Part shown: positions 35,021 to 48,524 of the stretch, in pieces
Layout: every line of letters begins with the position of its first letter
Numbering within the stretch: position 1 is the stretch's first letter
DNA from: Epiperipatus broadwayi
Taxonomy: Eukaryota > Onychophora > Udeonychophora > Euonychophora > Peripatidae
NCBI GenBank assembly: GCA_028023455.1
Contig: JAQFVV010013292.1
Coordinates: forward strand, 103,773 to 167,772
Direction: 5' to 3'
DNA: 64,000 nt
Program-made: the position numbers and the translations under genes
Notes under the pieces: model-generated
What the model was told of the DNA's origin: nothing
Database searches by the model: none
The model's input: the letters and a program-made list of their open reading frames with translations, nothing else

Positions 35021-38000
35021 GTAAAACTATATCTTCTTATGACATATTAAAGTAACATTTTCTTAGGAAAAATGAAATTTTTGAAAAAATAATAGATGTT
35101 AAAATTATAAAACACACAATTCCATTTCCTGCATGGTTTAGAGAAAGAGAATAACAAACCCTGAAACTTAAGGTCTGTGGATTAGTGGTGCTCCAGCCTA
35201 TCACTTCCACTGTTTAAATTTCTTACCAATTTCTGATTATTTATTATTTTAATTCACATTATTCCATTATTATTTCATACTCAAATTCCTTTATCTTTTT
35301 CTTAAGGCTTTATACATTGCTGTAATTGATTCTTGGCCACTTCTGCTGTTTTCTCATCAGCTAAGGATAAACATTACATGTGCAAGCAAAGATTTAAGTG
35401 TTGTCTTTATATATCTCAGTATTGATGAGGATTTGTCAAACCTTTTAATGTGATGGACTACACATTTTCACATCTAAGCTATATCTTTTAATGTGTTTCT
35501 CTGGTGATCAGTCTGACCAGCATAATTAGGCTATATATCCCATCTGACATATACAATACTTGTTGCAAAACATTATATGTTAGTGCTGAATGCTTTGAAT
35601 CAGCACTCCTCTATATTCTCTCTGCAGTCACTGGGAAGATTGAATATTTATTCTACTTCAAAGTATTTATACTCTGAACCACATTGATTGCTTTTCTTTG
35701 CAATAATTGTTAGCATACATTCTTCAGAGCTAACATTCTTTTCTTCATAAATAACACACATATTGCACCCACACCACCGAATCAATCAAGTAAAATATAA
35801 TAATAAAATAATGCTCCAGCTAAAACTTTCAATCTCAATATAGTAGAAACACACCTTAATAATATCTTAAAATAATTTATACCATATTAATAATAATCCT
35901 GAGACCTATGGTGAAAGATAAAGCAGTCTGATTACATATTCCACAAGAGACAATCTCAATGGCATAAGAATACTATCCCCCCTTTTATTTCAAATAATAA
36001 TATAAATCCATATTGTAGATAATTCAATATAATATTACTGAATAAATTCTAAAACTCTGTTATTGCAATATAATTATCTCAGGTTCTTTAAATAAATATC
36101 TTAATTAATTTATAATATTCTCTAGCCAAGTATGATGAGGTTTGTATCATTCTTAACTACATCTAAACAATAATAATAGTAATACTCCTACACTTAATCT
36201 ATCTAACAATTGATACTATATTTACTATTCAATCATAGGATCACTAATAATAATAGTAATATGATTTTTTTATTTATCATGTGGCATGTTACAAGTATGA
36301 TATAATCTAAACAATATGTGGCAATAAGAAATATACTTAATTATATTGCACTATTTTAAATAATAAATTATGACTAAAGTAATCTTTTACTATATAATTT
36401 TTGCTGTGTTATATTCCTAATATCAATTACCATTATTCAAATAAGTAATGTGCAAAATATGTAATATGTCTAATTTTGAATTCTGTGGATCAAATCTTGC
36501 TGTAGTGAGAAGATCAATCCATAACATGGGCAACAAGTTTGATAAAAACAACTTTAACAAATATATTAAAATTATAAACAAAAAATATACAAAATTAAAA
36601 TAAAAGATTGAATTACAGATTTTCAATCTCAAAAATCATTAATATGTAAGCCTTCACTCTGGCTTATGAATTTTTATTTAGGAGTACATATCGTGTATTA
36701 ATTATTCAAAACATTCTATTATCCATCCTACAATATATTAAGCTTATTTCTAGATCAATAAATAATCAATATTTTACTTTCAGTAAATATAACAAAGAAA
36801 TATTTAGCATAAATTTTATGAATCAAAGGATATTAAGTTTATTCTAGGTTGATGAAAAGTAAATTTTAAAATAATTTTCATTCATGTAGTAAATAATAAT
36901 AATTTGCTTGGCACCATTCTAATTTTATGATGTGTGTTTCATGTTCAAAAAACAAAAAATTAAAATAAAATATAAGCATTCATCATACTTCATATTCTTC
37001 ATTTAATTGTTTCATTGTAAAATATGCATTGCTTTACCAAAATGTTGATTTATGAAAAATCGAAGGTATCAAAAATATTTTGTCTAAACGTGTGGTAGAT
37101 TGCAATTTATGGATAGTAAGAGAATAGCCAAAATAGTATTTAATATGCATATGAGTATGGACAGGCAAGAGGATGGGTGAAAAATGTAGTACAGTTATGC
37201 AGAAGACTTGGATAAAGCCTGTATGTCAGTATATTTGTTCAAAAGGTGATATGATAGGGTTGTTGAGTGTTATTGTGGCAAAGAATGGGATAGAATAGAT
37301 GCATTAATAAAAAATAGGGAGTTGAAGAATCAGTATAGAGAATAAAAAGAGTTTAAATATATATAGAAGTAAACAAGATTAGGTGTGAGTTAATTTGTGA
37401 TAATAGCAGTGAAAGTAATTTATTGTTTAAGGCTCGAATAGTATTATTAGCAACAAGGGAATATACACACAAATGGAGAAAGGTATAGAAAATAATAGCA
37501 TATGCTAATTGTATGCAAATGCTTGCAGACAGTATGAATAATGATACAGAAAGTGGGTTCTTTGTTTTTATGATGTGTTTGGAAAAAGATAAATGGGATC
37601 TAGAAATAAAGATCGTACAGTGGACAAAGATAATGTGGAAATGAGATGGAGCAGAATAAAGAAGTATATGAGGAAAACTTAAGGTGGCAAATGGAATGGG
37701 AAAGTAAGGCGGCTAACAGGTTTCTCTGGGCATAGTAGCTGAGAGATTCCTGACTGACATCACATCTCATGCCTTATTAGATGTCCTTGTGTGTAAGACT
37801 ATTATAGAAATTGCATTAATTTAAATAGATTTTTTTATAATTCAATATTTTATTATATATATATAAGCACATACAGTGCAATAAAATTCTTTGTTGACAT
37901 GTTTAAAAAATTAGTATGAATATTTTTTAACCAAAGATATAAATCATAATGTTAATTTAATTATTGAGTATCAAAGTTCTTTTATACTTAATTTACATGA

Positions 38001-38483
38001 TCGTGAAGCATTTGTTTTGCATAAGATATATAACAATTATTCAACATGTTGTAAATTTTTAATACTTAAATTTTTGAAAATATGGTGGCATTTGAGTAGT
38101 GCTTTATCTGTGAACAAACTAAATTGTGTTTATCATTTAATTGTTGATAGTTGTTATGATCTTTGCCATAATGCATGGAAAACTTTTTATGCAAGGTAAA
38201 TAATGTTTTTAAATTTTTTTTTTTACAATTTAAACTTTTGTAAAAAAATAATTCCTAGAGTTGTTCATAATTTTAGAACCATAATTAGATTTCTTCAGAA
38301 ACAAAAAAAAATTAAAATAAATTAGCATATATATTCATAAGGCTTATAAACTTTTATTTTAAAATAAAAACTATTTAAAGTGTGACAAAATGATTTACTT
38401 GTATGTTTGTACATTATTAAAATGAATAATAATGCATTTTTGTTTTAAAAAAGTTTTGATAGTTGTTTTATTTCTTTGTTTAG
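35021..38483 (+). other. Intron 3, distal part
   Basis: No supported element. The 35100-35780 stretch is less AT-rich and includes TTGATGAGGATTTGTCAAAC (35423-35442), a weak version of the hammerhead-like motif. The 37080-37760 stretch is purine-rich on the + strand, like a retroelement sense strand, but no protein motif could be read. The intron ends TTTGTTTAG at 38475-38483. Confidence 0.4.
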
Positions 38484-38530
38484 ATTCAAGTGAAAGTGGT
38501 GGACCTTCAACTCGGAGCAAAGCCAATTAA
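38484..38530 (+). CDS. Coiled-coil protein, terminal exon D with stop codon
   Basis: AT completes Asp with exon C's G, followed by SSESGGPSTRSKAN and TAA at 38528-38530. The tail is short, polar and Ser/Gly-rich. The four joined exons give 402 nt, exactly 134 codons including the stop, with no internal stop. That consistency across 22.8 kb is strong evidence for a real transcript. The 3' UTR is invaded by a large inverted-repeat element 16 bases further on. Confidence 0.85.
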
Positions 38531-38545
38531 CTCAATACATCTAAA

Positions 38546-39805
38546 CTCTTTTAGTACGCGATCTCTGCCATTTTGAATTTCAAAAACAACCAAAAATATC
38601 GTCTGACACATCTAAGTGATAAAAAAAGTGCGTGGAAACTGGAAAAAATTTAGAACTTGGGTGACGTGACTTGGAAAAATCCCCCCAAAACATTCCACAG
38701 TAAAAAAAAAAAACATGAAAAATTTAGAATTCTGGTCACATGACTATAATATCAATTAAAATCCACACATAGATCTAAGATCGCAAAAAATATTTTAAAA
38801 ATATAAAAGCTAACATGCGTTAATGAACACTGGTTACAAAACAAAACCATATATTTTTAACATATAAAAAACATAACGTGTTATTGACATATAAAAAGCA
38901 TAGATATTTAAAATATATAAAAAGCTAACATGCATTATTAAATCATGTAGGTTGCAATATTAACACTTACATTTATGCCTCATTTTTGTAAACATATAAA
39001 AAGATCGATTGAAAGTATATATATAAAAGTCAAACTAAAACTTATTCATTTTATAAATAATTGTGGTTTATCTTGCCAGAAACCTGATATTGTATGTTAT
39101 CTTTGTTTGCAAAACTTCAGATTCTCTGCCTAGAAAAACATTCAAAATGTACAATCCATTCGTAGGACAGCCACCACACACCCCTCCCGCGCAAGTAAAT
39201 CAACAAGGTTTTTTTTTTAGATTATCATTGGCTATAAAGTGCATTTTCTCATTTTAAATTATAAATCAAATAATTTCTGGTAAGATAAACACAATTATTT
39301 ATAAAATAAGTTTTAGTTTGACTTTTATATATATATTTTCAATCGATCTTTTTACATGTTTACAAAATGAGGCATAAATGTAAGTGTTAATATTGTAACC
39401 TGCATGATTTAATAATGCATGTTAGCTTTTTATATATTTTAAATGTCTATGCTTTTTATATGTCAATAATATGTAATGCTTTTTATATGTTAAAAATATA
39501 TGGTTTTGTTTTGTAACCTGTGTTCATTAATGCATGTTAGCTTTTTATATTTTTTGCGATCTCAGGCCTATGTATTGATTTTAATTAATATTATAGTCAT
39601 GTGACCAGAATTCTAAATTTTTCATGTTTTTTTTTTTTTTTTTTTTTACTGTGCGATGTTTTGGGGGGATTTTTCCAAGTCAAGTCACCCAAGTTCTAAA
39701 TTTTTTCTAGTTTTCGTGCGTACTTTTTTTATCACTTAGATGGGTCAGGTGATATTTTTGTTTGTTTTTGAAATCCAAAATGGCAAAGATCGCTTACTAA
39801 AAGAG
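38546..39805. mobile_element. Long-armed inverted-repeat element in the 3' UTR
   Basis: The left arm 38546-39082 and right arm 39274-39805 are inverted copies over about 530 bp. They open with CTCTTTTAGTA(C/A)GCGATCT(C/T)TG and CCATTTTG(A/G)ATTTC, share the CCCCCCAAAACAT(T/C) block and AATTTAGAATTCTGGTCACA, and end with AAAACTTATT..ATTTATAAA and TT(G/A)CCAGAAA. A 190-bp spacer separates them. A 64-codon frame spans the spacer but shows no transposase motif. It is a non-autonomous foldback element. No clear target duplication. Confidence 0.9.
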
Positions 39806-39897
39806 CACCCTCTATTCTTGCCAGAACTTACTTAGAGCTCAAAAGAATCTTATGTTGACCAATATTTTGTAAACCACAACAAACAAATTTCTAATGG

Positions 39898-39903
39898 AAT
39901 AAA
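39898..39903 (+). promoter_or_regulatory. Candidate polyadenylation signal of the split gene
   Basis: AATAAA is the first canonical signal seen downstream of the stop and lies beyond the inverted-repeat element. Another AATAAA is at 40094. If used, the mRNA would include the whole hairpin element. Confidence 0.4.
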
Positions 39904-39909
39904 ACTAGA

Positions 39910-41234
39910 TGACAAATAATCCAATCAATATCTAAGCTGAGGAAATTTTATTCCCATTAATATAATCTTAAATTTCGTATGTTTATTTAATCTCTAACTT
40001 TATATATATATCAATTATGTTTGTTGTTAGTATATGTTGATATTTAATGCTAATATTTATGAATTTATTTATATGTTATCTGTATATTATTGAATAAAAG
40101 GGCGAAATATTTGCAAACACGTATTTTATTTTTTATAATAGTAAAACTGGCAATCATTTTAACCCATCTAAACGTTATTGTCACCATCACCTTGGCTCTA
40201 ATCAAATAGTCTTTTTCTTTAGAATAGTTTTGTATTTTTATATTATTCATTTCTAATGTTAACTTAGGGATAAAATCAGATTGGTTAATATACATGAAAA
40301 CACATTTTTTCTAAAACGTATTCGTAAACTTATAAAATTCATGAAGTATTTATTAAAAGTATTCCATTAGTTTCTTAAAGATTTAAGCTATAAAATACAA
40401 TTACATAATAGTAACAAATAACGCATTTACATTTAATTAATTATCTTAGGCTATGTATTTTAAATGACCCTTATGCAATAGCATAATGAGTGCATATGCT
40501 TGTATCAATACTCTTTGGGTGGATTTAAATGCTATCTAGATGAATTATACATATTAATTATTGTTGATTTTGTATTAGAGTTGATGAAGTGACTCCACAG
40601 CTGATTGTGTGGTGAAACTCACATTTGGATGTAGTGTGAGATTGCTAATGTGACATAAAATATAATTTTACTCTTAAGATATGCAAATCTTTAGATTCCA
40701 GGCCACTCACTTAATGATTAATTTGGGGTTTAAATATATATATATATTGCTAGGTTGTATTTACTCTTATATAATAATTATTTAAGCAGTTGAATATTTT
40801 TTGCTATATCGTCATAAGTTACCCAAGGGCTGGCATGCTTTTTCTTACATTTAGTGGGTTTTTTTTTACTGGATAACTCCTTTTTACAGCCTATCATCAC
40901 ATTGAGTTATTTTATATTTTAATAAAATATTTAAAGTTCTCTCTTTTTTATAATGTTTTGACTATGAAAATGACATCATCTATAGATCATTTCATGATCA
41001 TGTAGACATGTAAATACAATTGAATTATATATATATAATGTTGAATACCTACCCACTGTATTATGAATTTAAATTAGTTATTTATTAAATTATTCCTAGA
41101 TACAGTCATGATATTCATCCAGATATCATTAGAATATGACACAATATTAAGATGTCCATGTTTCACACATATAGTACACCCTAGAATATTAGAGTATGCA
41201 ATATCCAATAAATTGAAATAATGATACTCTACAT
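39910..41234. other. AT-rich downstream flank
   Basis: No coding feature. TTGATGA-A-GTGACTCCACA...TGTGTGG-TGAAAC at 40579-40616 is a looser form of the hammerhead-like motif, suggesting an old PLE terminal repeat. A short TA tract is at 40735-40748. Confidence 0.35.
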
Positions 41235-41755
41235 CAGTGGTCTTCAACCTTTTCACACCTGTGGACCGGTAAAAATAATGTTTTGCAGCCCAGCAGAAGT
41301 CTATAGATAAATTTTCTTAAAGATATAAACTGCTTAGCCTTAGATGAGCATAATTGTTATAACTGATCAAAACAACAATGTTAAATATATAAAATGCAGT
41401 ATGGAGTTTGTATAATAAAAAAACTTTTTTAATTTTGAATTTTTTTAGAAAAGTAATAAAAAATTTAATTCTATCCCCCCCCCCCCATAAACATCTGTGA
41501 TAACTAGAAAAACAAATTAATTTATGTATGATTGATTAGATTTTGTTTTCGTTCTGTTTCTTTTTTTTTTAATTGGGTAAAAATGAGATGAAAAAATAAA
41601 TAAAAATTGTTTATATTAATTAAAAGTTTAAACTCTTATTATTTTGTTATTACAACCTTTCCTACCAATATACCGGCAGACTGGTAAAAACTTCTGCTAA
41701 AAAAACTTTTGCAGCCCGGCACCGGTCCGTGGCCCAAGAGTTGAAGAACACCACT
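41235..41755. mobile_element. hAT-like non-autonomous element
   Basis: The left end CAGTGGTCTTCAACCTTTTC and right end ACCGGTCCGTGGCCCAAGAG + TTGAAGAACACCACT are inverted, the well-known 'CAGTGGT.(T)C.CAAC' end type of animal hAT elements. GTGGACCGGT and TTTTGCAGCCC..C also pair. Flanks CTCTACAT and CTTTACAT agree at seven of eight positions, consistent with an 8-bp target duplication if the last bases of the right end were lost. The interior is non-coding and contains a C11 run at 41476-41486. Confidence 0.8.
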
Positions 41756-43019
41756 TTACATACTTCATTCCTAATCATGATAAGTTTATAAACTAATAAA
41801 AAAATTTATATTAAGATTCAGCAATAGTTCATGCTGAAAGTTTATGTCAATGTTTAAATTTGCCATAACTTTTTATTTCATGTAAATGTGTTCAAACCCG
41901 ATGTAATTTATGATAATTTAAATAGCTATCTTGGTTCAAACCCCTGGTTCTTTTATATTGGCAACTGAAATGTGTTCATCATTTAATTTTTTTTTATTGT
42001 TATTACTTTGTGAATAAGTCTAATTACTCATTATTTCTGGCAGTGTTTCATATATGTTACACAAAGATATGCAAATTGGTAGCTATTACCTAGTTTTTAA
42101 GATTATTTTGTTGACTATGCATATTTGACCATTACGCATATATAAAGGGTAGATAGATAATAAATAAAATAAAGTGTAGATAAATATTTTTTCAATGATG
42201 TAGAAAAGCTATCTTTTTTTAATTGTAGTTAGTGGCCATTTTTAAAAAAATAAATAATAGAGTCATTTTTTGTTCTTATATTTGCCCTATCTTTTTATTA
42301 TCAGATATATTAGCATTTTAGTTAATTTATGCAAATTAATACATTTAAAATCAGGCAAATATTCACACCATTTTAAAATTTACTTTCTCACTTAATTAAA
42401 AATATTTTCACGTGAGAATTTATTTAAAGAGCAATGGTACCTGCAGCAGTTTTAATTTTACTTTTTCATATGTTAAACACATTTAAACTGACATTCTAAA
42501 AGCTTATCAATTTCATAATAAAATTATATCAAATTCAGTTGTGTCATTTTAAATTTTACCTTCACATATGTTAAATATATATTTAAACTGAAATCCTAAA
42601 AGTTTATCAAATTTATTATTATAATTGACCTAAATTGTCATTATTCAATTAAAGAAATAAATACATGGAACAAAGACAATTTAATTAATTTAATATATAT
42701 TTGTATTAAAAACTATACTTTTTATTTTAAAAATTTTCCAATTCTGTAATCTTTTAATCAGTGCTGCTTTTTTTTTTTTTTAGTTTTTATGATGTCATTC
42801 AAAAAAAGTTATGATATATAAAATTTTCATGCATTTTATGTTGCAAATTACAAATTTTTTGAAAACAATTAAATATCATAAAGCAAAAATTTATAGGCAA
42901 TTTCTGTACAAAAAAAGAAAAAAAATTATGCAATATTCATCAAGAGTGGTGTGACATTTATTGAGTTATAAAGTCACAAATAAAAAAAACTTTTATAACT
43001 AATATATATAAAGTAGTGC
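41756..43019. other. AT-rich non-coding stretch with a local duplication
   Basis: Contains an imperfect tandem duplication at 42450-42625: each copy has CATATGTTAAA, ATTTAAACTGA and CCTAAAAG(T/C)TTATCAA, offset by about 98 bp. No other features. Confidence 0.45.
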
Positions 43020-43200
43020 TGCAGAAGGGAATTTGCTACTAACTGAAAGGACACTTTTTGATTCCTCTTGGAGGCCTTAAAGGACTGACAGGGCAAATTC
43101 CTAATGTCCATTCCAAATGTTCTTATCATTGCAGCATTATTACTATATGATTATTCATATAGTATATGAACATTGATGAGCTGCTCATCAACATGTATGG
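43020..43200 (+). mobile_element. 5' leader fragment of the LINE family, copy 3
   Basis: GGAGGCCTTAAAGGA, GGGCAAATTCCTAATGTCCA, ACTATATGATTATTCATATA and GAGCTGCTCATCAACATGTA match the leader of copies 1 and 2, then the similarity stops. No coding part is present. Retention of only the 5' end is unusual for LINEs, which normally lose their 5' end, so an internal or 3' deletion is implied. Confidence 0.85.
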
Positions 43201-46200
43201 TGAAATTTTAAAAATTGTATATGTATTATGTACACATCTAAGTTCATATCTGATATAAGATCTCACACAATGAGATAAAAAAAGAAATCTTTTTTTTTAT
43301 CTCTAAATAAACTCAAATAAAAAGGTATTGTTGGCTTAAAGTAAATAATTTGAGGCTGACAATTTAAAAATTAGTGGTAATGTAATAATATCAGGACATA
43401 TTTACCTAGTTATTTCATAGAAATTTGCCTCTTATTCATTTGTTTATATTTTAATTAATTAATCCATAAAATATTTAATGTAATATATTGTGATAGTAAT
43501 CCCATTGGTCTAATATTTAAAACAAGTTTAAAAAAGTGTAGCAAAATTGTAAAATTGCAGTTAAATTATTATTAAATAATAGTATTCTCAAATTCTTTTA
43601 TAGATTGTGAGATGCTCTTGTCTTATATACATTGTTTTGTTTCATATGTACTTATGTAATACTAATGGTATCGCAATATAAATATTTTTAATGTATTTGT
43701 CATGATAATACTGAATATGAGAAATAATGAGTTATTCCATGGCTATAGATCAAATAGAATGTATCGTTTAGGATCTTAATGCAGTAAAAAGGGGCCATGT
43801 TGTTATTAGACTTATGTAATGAGAGGTAAATGTAGATGAGAGAATAAAATAGACGATACCATTTTTATAAAATGTTAATGGAGAAAGATTGGGATCTATA
43901 ACACGTAGAGAAATCTTTTGTTTTATTTTGGATTTTAACATAATGAAATATTTAAAATCCGTTCTATGGCCAACTTTCTTTATTAATTTTGTATTTGTAT
44001 GAGCAACACATAGAGTTATACAACATTGCATGTGCGATTTTTTCTTTTTATAATAGCGCTTATAAGTAAATTCTTTTATTTAGGAAACGTTATCAGTAAT
44101 ATTAATAGAGTTAATCTCATACCTATTTATTCCCGTATTTATGCATTCTTATTTTGTTGTTTTTTAAATAATGGACTTTGCGTTTATTTATTTATCATCA
44201 TCATTTTGTTTTATTGGCATAATCATATAATGTTAATTTCAATCAGCTACATTTTATTATACTTGAATAAAATTAGTTGAGTGAATATTGTTTATCTTTA
44301 AATAGTTCGCGGAAACTTATCCCCACTGCTCTCATAGCTTCATTATATGTTAAGAGATATGCGCTGGATACAATCACAATATGCCTATTTGTGTTCAGTC
44401 ATATCCTAAGATATATTATTATATAAAATGTACAAGAGTTTTTAAGATGTTCAAAGCTTTGAGAAATAATATTGATTAAAGTATTTTACTTTAAAAAAAA
44501 AAAGTAGTAGTATTTTGTTGACTGTGATATTATGCTAACCATACGCATAAAGTTTAAAGGAATCGTTATGTACATATGTCAGAAATGCTGTATAAACTCT
44601 GATATTTAGAAATATTAATGTTCACATAGTGTCGTTAATTAATTTATTTTTTAAAGGTTAAGCTAAGTTTTATGTCGTCACTAGTTGGTGAATAACCGAG
44701 TGTTGGTATTGCGTATCTAGTTTTAATATAGATTAAGAGGTATTGATTTAATGTTACAAATTAGTGTTTTAGAAAGAAAGCCTGTTTATTAAATCCCCTT
44801 TATCTTTTCCCATATTGATTTATTTACAGGTACCAAATAGTACCTCCTCATGAATATTTATACAGTTCCAAAATATATATAGGTAAAACAGCTTTTAAAA
44901 TATACACTACTGCTAAAAGATTTTTATAACTGTTCCCCCAGAGGAACAGTGAAAAAAGCTTTTATATTTTTAGGCTTGCATTTCAGAATTTGAATGAATC
45001 TCCTAGATAAAAACTAGATGTTCATTTACTGATTATATTAAGTAATTAGCTCATCGGACTATAAGTAAGTTATTTTTAAAAATCAATTTGCTAGGAGACC
45101 ATGAATCATTTTAGAACACTCAACAAATATTCAGAAATTTCTAATTTTTCACATCACAACTCTACTATTGACTAACCCATGCAGGCCAATGTTCAATTTT
45201 TTTTCAACATTATTTTTATTTCCATAACTCACGGATGTATCTAAAGAAAATACTTTGGCAGTAATTATTTTCTGTTTAAATTGCTTGATTAAAGATATTT
45301 ACAAATTATGTTCATGAAAAAAAGTTTATCATTTAATAATATCAACAAGAAAATAAAATATATATGTAAAAGAATGTCAAATATCTTTTAAAAAAAAAAA
45401 TTGTTTTTAAAAAACATTTTTTGGCAAATGAAGAAAGCGCTCAAAATGCATTATCCTCTGCAGAAGTAATAATAAATAGCTATATTCAGAAGATTTGAAC
45501 ACAGTCATTGATCAATGATTAAATAAATACAAATATAATGACCAAATGACTAGTCACTTGGAAATTATGTGATACTTATCATTAGAAGTGATGCATTAAA
45601 CTTCAATTCAGAATCTTTTAAATCCTCACTCTACCATTAGCTTAACCGTGGAGAACATAAAGTGACTTTAAAATAATAAAAGACAAAATGCATTCTGTGT
45701 AACAAACTGTGATTTTTTTATAACTTTCCTAAGTGTGAAAATTTTCAAAACCTTCAGATATAAATCATACTATGTATCAAAAAAAATTTAAATAGCAATG
45801 CTCTTGTCTTTAAAGATTACATTATAATCTAGTTAGTTTTCTGTGGATGTAATAATTACTAAATCCAGAAATACAATTCTAAACTGATAAAGGAAAATTA
45901 AATACATGCCAATCTAGTGAATTTTCTGAGGTTTGTAACACTATTAGCAAAACTTATGTAAAGTCTACATTACGCTTGAAGATAATTATAGATTTCTGGG
46001 AAAAAAATCATTGGTTAGTATAATAAATAGAAAATTATGGATCAGCTAAGACCTTATAGTAGATCACCATTATCATCCTAAGTTACCTGCCTAGAGCATA
46101 TTAAAATCATGATAAAGTAGAAAGAATCTCAGAAACATTCTCTCCTAATCAGTGATGAAGGCAACATATCACAAACTGTTTTCATGTCTTAAAATTGTTC

Positions 46201-46369
46201 CATTCACTTGCATCTAGGATATCCTATAATACTCTTAAGCAATAAAAAAAACTAGGCACCATCTAATACTGATACTGAATAACTGATCTGTATCTCTATA
46301 AGTTAGTTACTCCATGTGATTTCAAAACATATTTAAAGTTCTCCCAGATATGAATATGGACAATTAGCT
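43201..46369. other. AT-rich non-coding stretch
   Basis: Frames of 84-87 codons at 43768-44031 (-) and 44026-44280 (+) are hydrophobic, low-complexity and without motifs. They look like chance frames. Confidence 0.4.
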
Positions 46370-46890
46370 ATAGAAAACTCTCCATACAGTAGTGCCATCC
46401 AGTGCAAGTCTTAGTTACTAATGAATGCAGAAAGATTTGTATATAAAATCCCCATCTAATGTCTACTCATTCAATATTCCCAGACTATTTGGCTTTCATC
46501 AATGATGAGATTTGGATCTGAGAGCACTGCACCTAGATCTAAGGATTTAATGCAACTCTCCAGCAGCCACCCTTTTACCTATTTAGTTAACTATAAAGCT
46601 AAAAGCTCAAAATAAAAACACACTAATTATATCAATCCAAGCTCATTTTTCTGTACATTCATATAGATTGGATCCTTAAATCTAGGTGGGTTACTGTCAA
46701 ATCCAAAACTACTCAGTGATGAAAGCCATAAACTGGAAATTAATCTGCAGATATTGGATGAGTAGGCACTTGATGGGGATTTTATGCACAAATCTTTCAG
46801 TATCCAGTGATTACTAAGGCTATTGTATGCAGTTAGCTAGTGCTAATAATAGTTTGTGTAACCATATGAAATGGTGATAATGTGATGACA
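46370..46890. repeat. Foldback repeat family B, palindromic copy
   Basis: The left arm (46375-46565) has CTCTCCATACAGTAGTGCCA, TAAAATCCCCATCTAATGTC, TACTCATTCAATATTCCCAG and GAGAGCACTGCACCTAGATC. The right arm (46655-46885) is its diverged complement, with GATATTGGATGAGTAGGCAC and TTGATGGGGATTTTATGCAC. CAGTGATGAAAGCCATAAAC..GGAAAT at 46714-46740 is the hammerhead-like position, decayed. No frame. Confidence 0.8.
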
Positions 46891-48520
46891 GAAATTTTTT
46901 GCCCCATATTTTTCCTCAAATTTTTATAGTGATATTTCTTCTATGATTATTAATTTTCTATCTTTTTTCATTTTCTATAGTTTTTTCCAGCATAATTTCA
47001 TTGATTCTCTTGCCACAAGATAAATTTCTAAACATTAATGTCTTTTTCTTTTTAAAACATACTTCATAAGCAATCTTCTTTTTCCTTTATTTTTTTAATA
47101 CTTCATTTATACTTTCATTTTTTCTGCCATCTTCTAAATCTATATTGTTGAAGTTTCCAATATTTTCTTTCTTTGTTTTGTTAATTTCTTGCATCTCAGT
47201 TCCATGTAAACTATAATTCTACCCAAACATTTAGCAGGCTGGTTTTTTTTTATATGATTTTAATGAGCTATAAAATAATTTCTTACTCTTATAAAAAGAC
47301 TTAATCCTTGTGATTGTCAGCTAAATTTCTTTATCACTATTTTCCATTATCATTTATTCAACTTTCTAACATGCTCTAAATTTCCCATAATGCACATTTA
47401 ATTTTAAACCACCTATAATCATTGTCTTAGTTTTATTTCATTCCAACTTTATAAATAAATTTTAGCTATTTTGTTAAATTTATTTTCACTACCCACAAAT
47501 ACTTCTTATCATCAGTCTATCTGATGCAATGTATCTTTCCATTTATTATTGATAATCTCTCATTATCAAACATTTTTTAAAAACTTTTCTTTCTAATCTC
47601 TCTCTACTAATTATGAGACTCTTGCTCTGCATACTTTATTTGTGCTAGTAGAGTGACAGGTTCTGGATCTCAAAGTTCATGGATGATGACTCTAATTCTA
47701 TCGTTTACAATATATGAAGTTCCATGTAAAACACCATTTCATTATTTATTTTTATTTTGATTTATGTAAAACAAAATTAATAAATATCTCTTCTGGAAAT
47801 TAATTTATAAATATTGACTTCTTTGCCTCTTTTTAATATTCCTCAACAATAGCACTCAGTTCTTCAATTGTCTCCTTTTTCAAACATGTCTAATTTATAT
47901 AAAATGCATCTAATTTAAAATGCTTAACTAAGCCTTAGATGCATGTGAAATTAAGTTAATTATTTTAAAATATTGGTATTTACTAGAATTACAGCTATTG
48001 AAGTCTAAAGTCTTAGAGTAAATTATAAACTTAGCTCTGTTCCCTTACATGCATTTGTATTAAAAATAATTTATCAGCTATATTTTCAATCATTAACTTG
48101 TTTTTTATTGCCTTGCTTTTTCTATTTAAACTGTTACAAATTAAGTTTATTATGTATTTGTATGTTTTTTAATCACATTCTTTATCCCGTTATATTTATC
48201 TCACCTCAGTATACTATTAAATCTAATACTTTTATTTTTTACAAAATTCATATTTCTTCATTTTCTCTATGCCTCTTTACTCACTGAATTATCATTAACC
48301 CAAAGACTTTTTCATTCTCTTAGACTTGTATAACTTATTTTTAGTACAGCATATTTTTAATTTTCCTTGAACATTTATTTCTCATAGCTTATTTAAATTT
48401 AGTATATTAATTAATCTATTACAGCTTTTTTCAAATCACTTCTGAGAAATATTTTCCTTGTGTTCTCTTTTTTTTAAAAAAAAAAATCTCAATTCCATGT
48501 GATAATATATTGGATTATTT
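46891..48520. other. T-rich degenerate stretch
   Basis: Pyrimidine-rich + strand resembling an antisense retroelement (compare 840-2100). No motif could be read on the - strand, so its origin is open. Confidence 0.3.
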
Positions 48521-48524
48521 CCAT

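Noticed and set aside
39063-39257. 64-codon frame as the transposase of the 3' UTR element
   Set aside because: Too short, no catalytic motif, and it overlaps the end of an inverted arm.
41476-41486. C11 run as a regulatory element
   Set aside because: A simple homopolymer within a non-autonomous transposon. No supporting context.
43768-44280. Two divergent frames of 87 and 84 codons as a gene pair
   Set aside because: AT-rich low-complexity translations with no motif and no splice or regulatory context.
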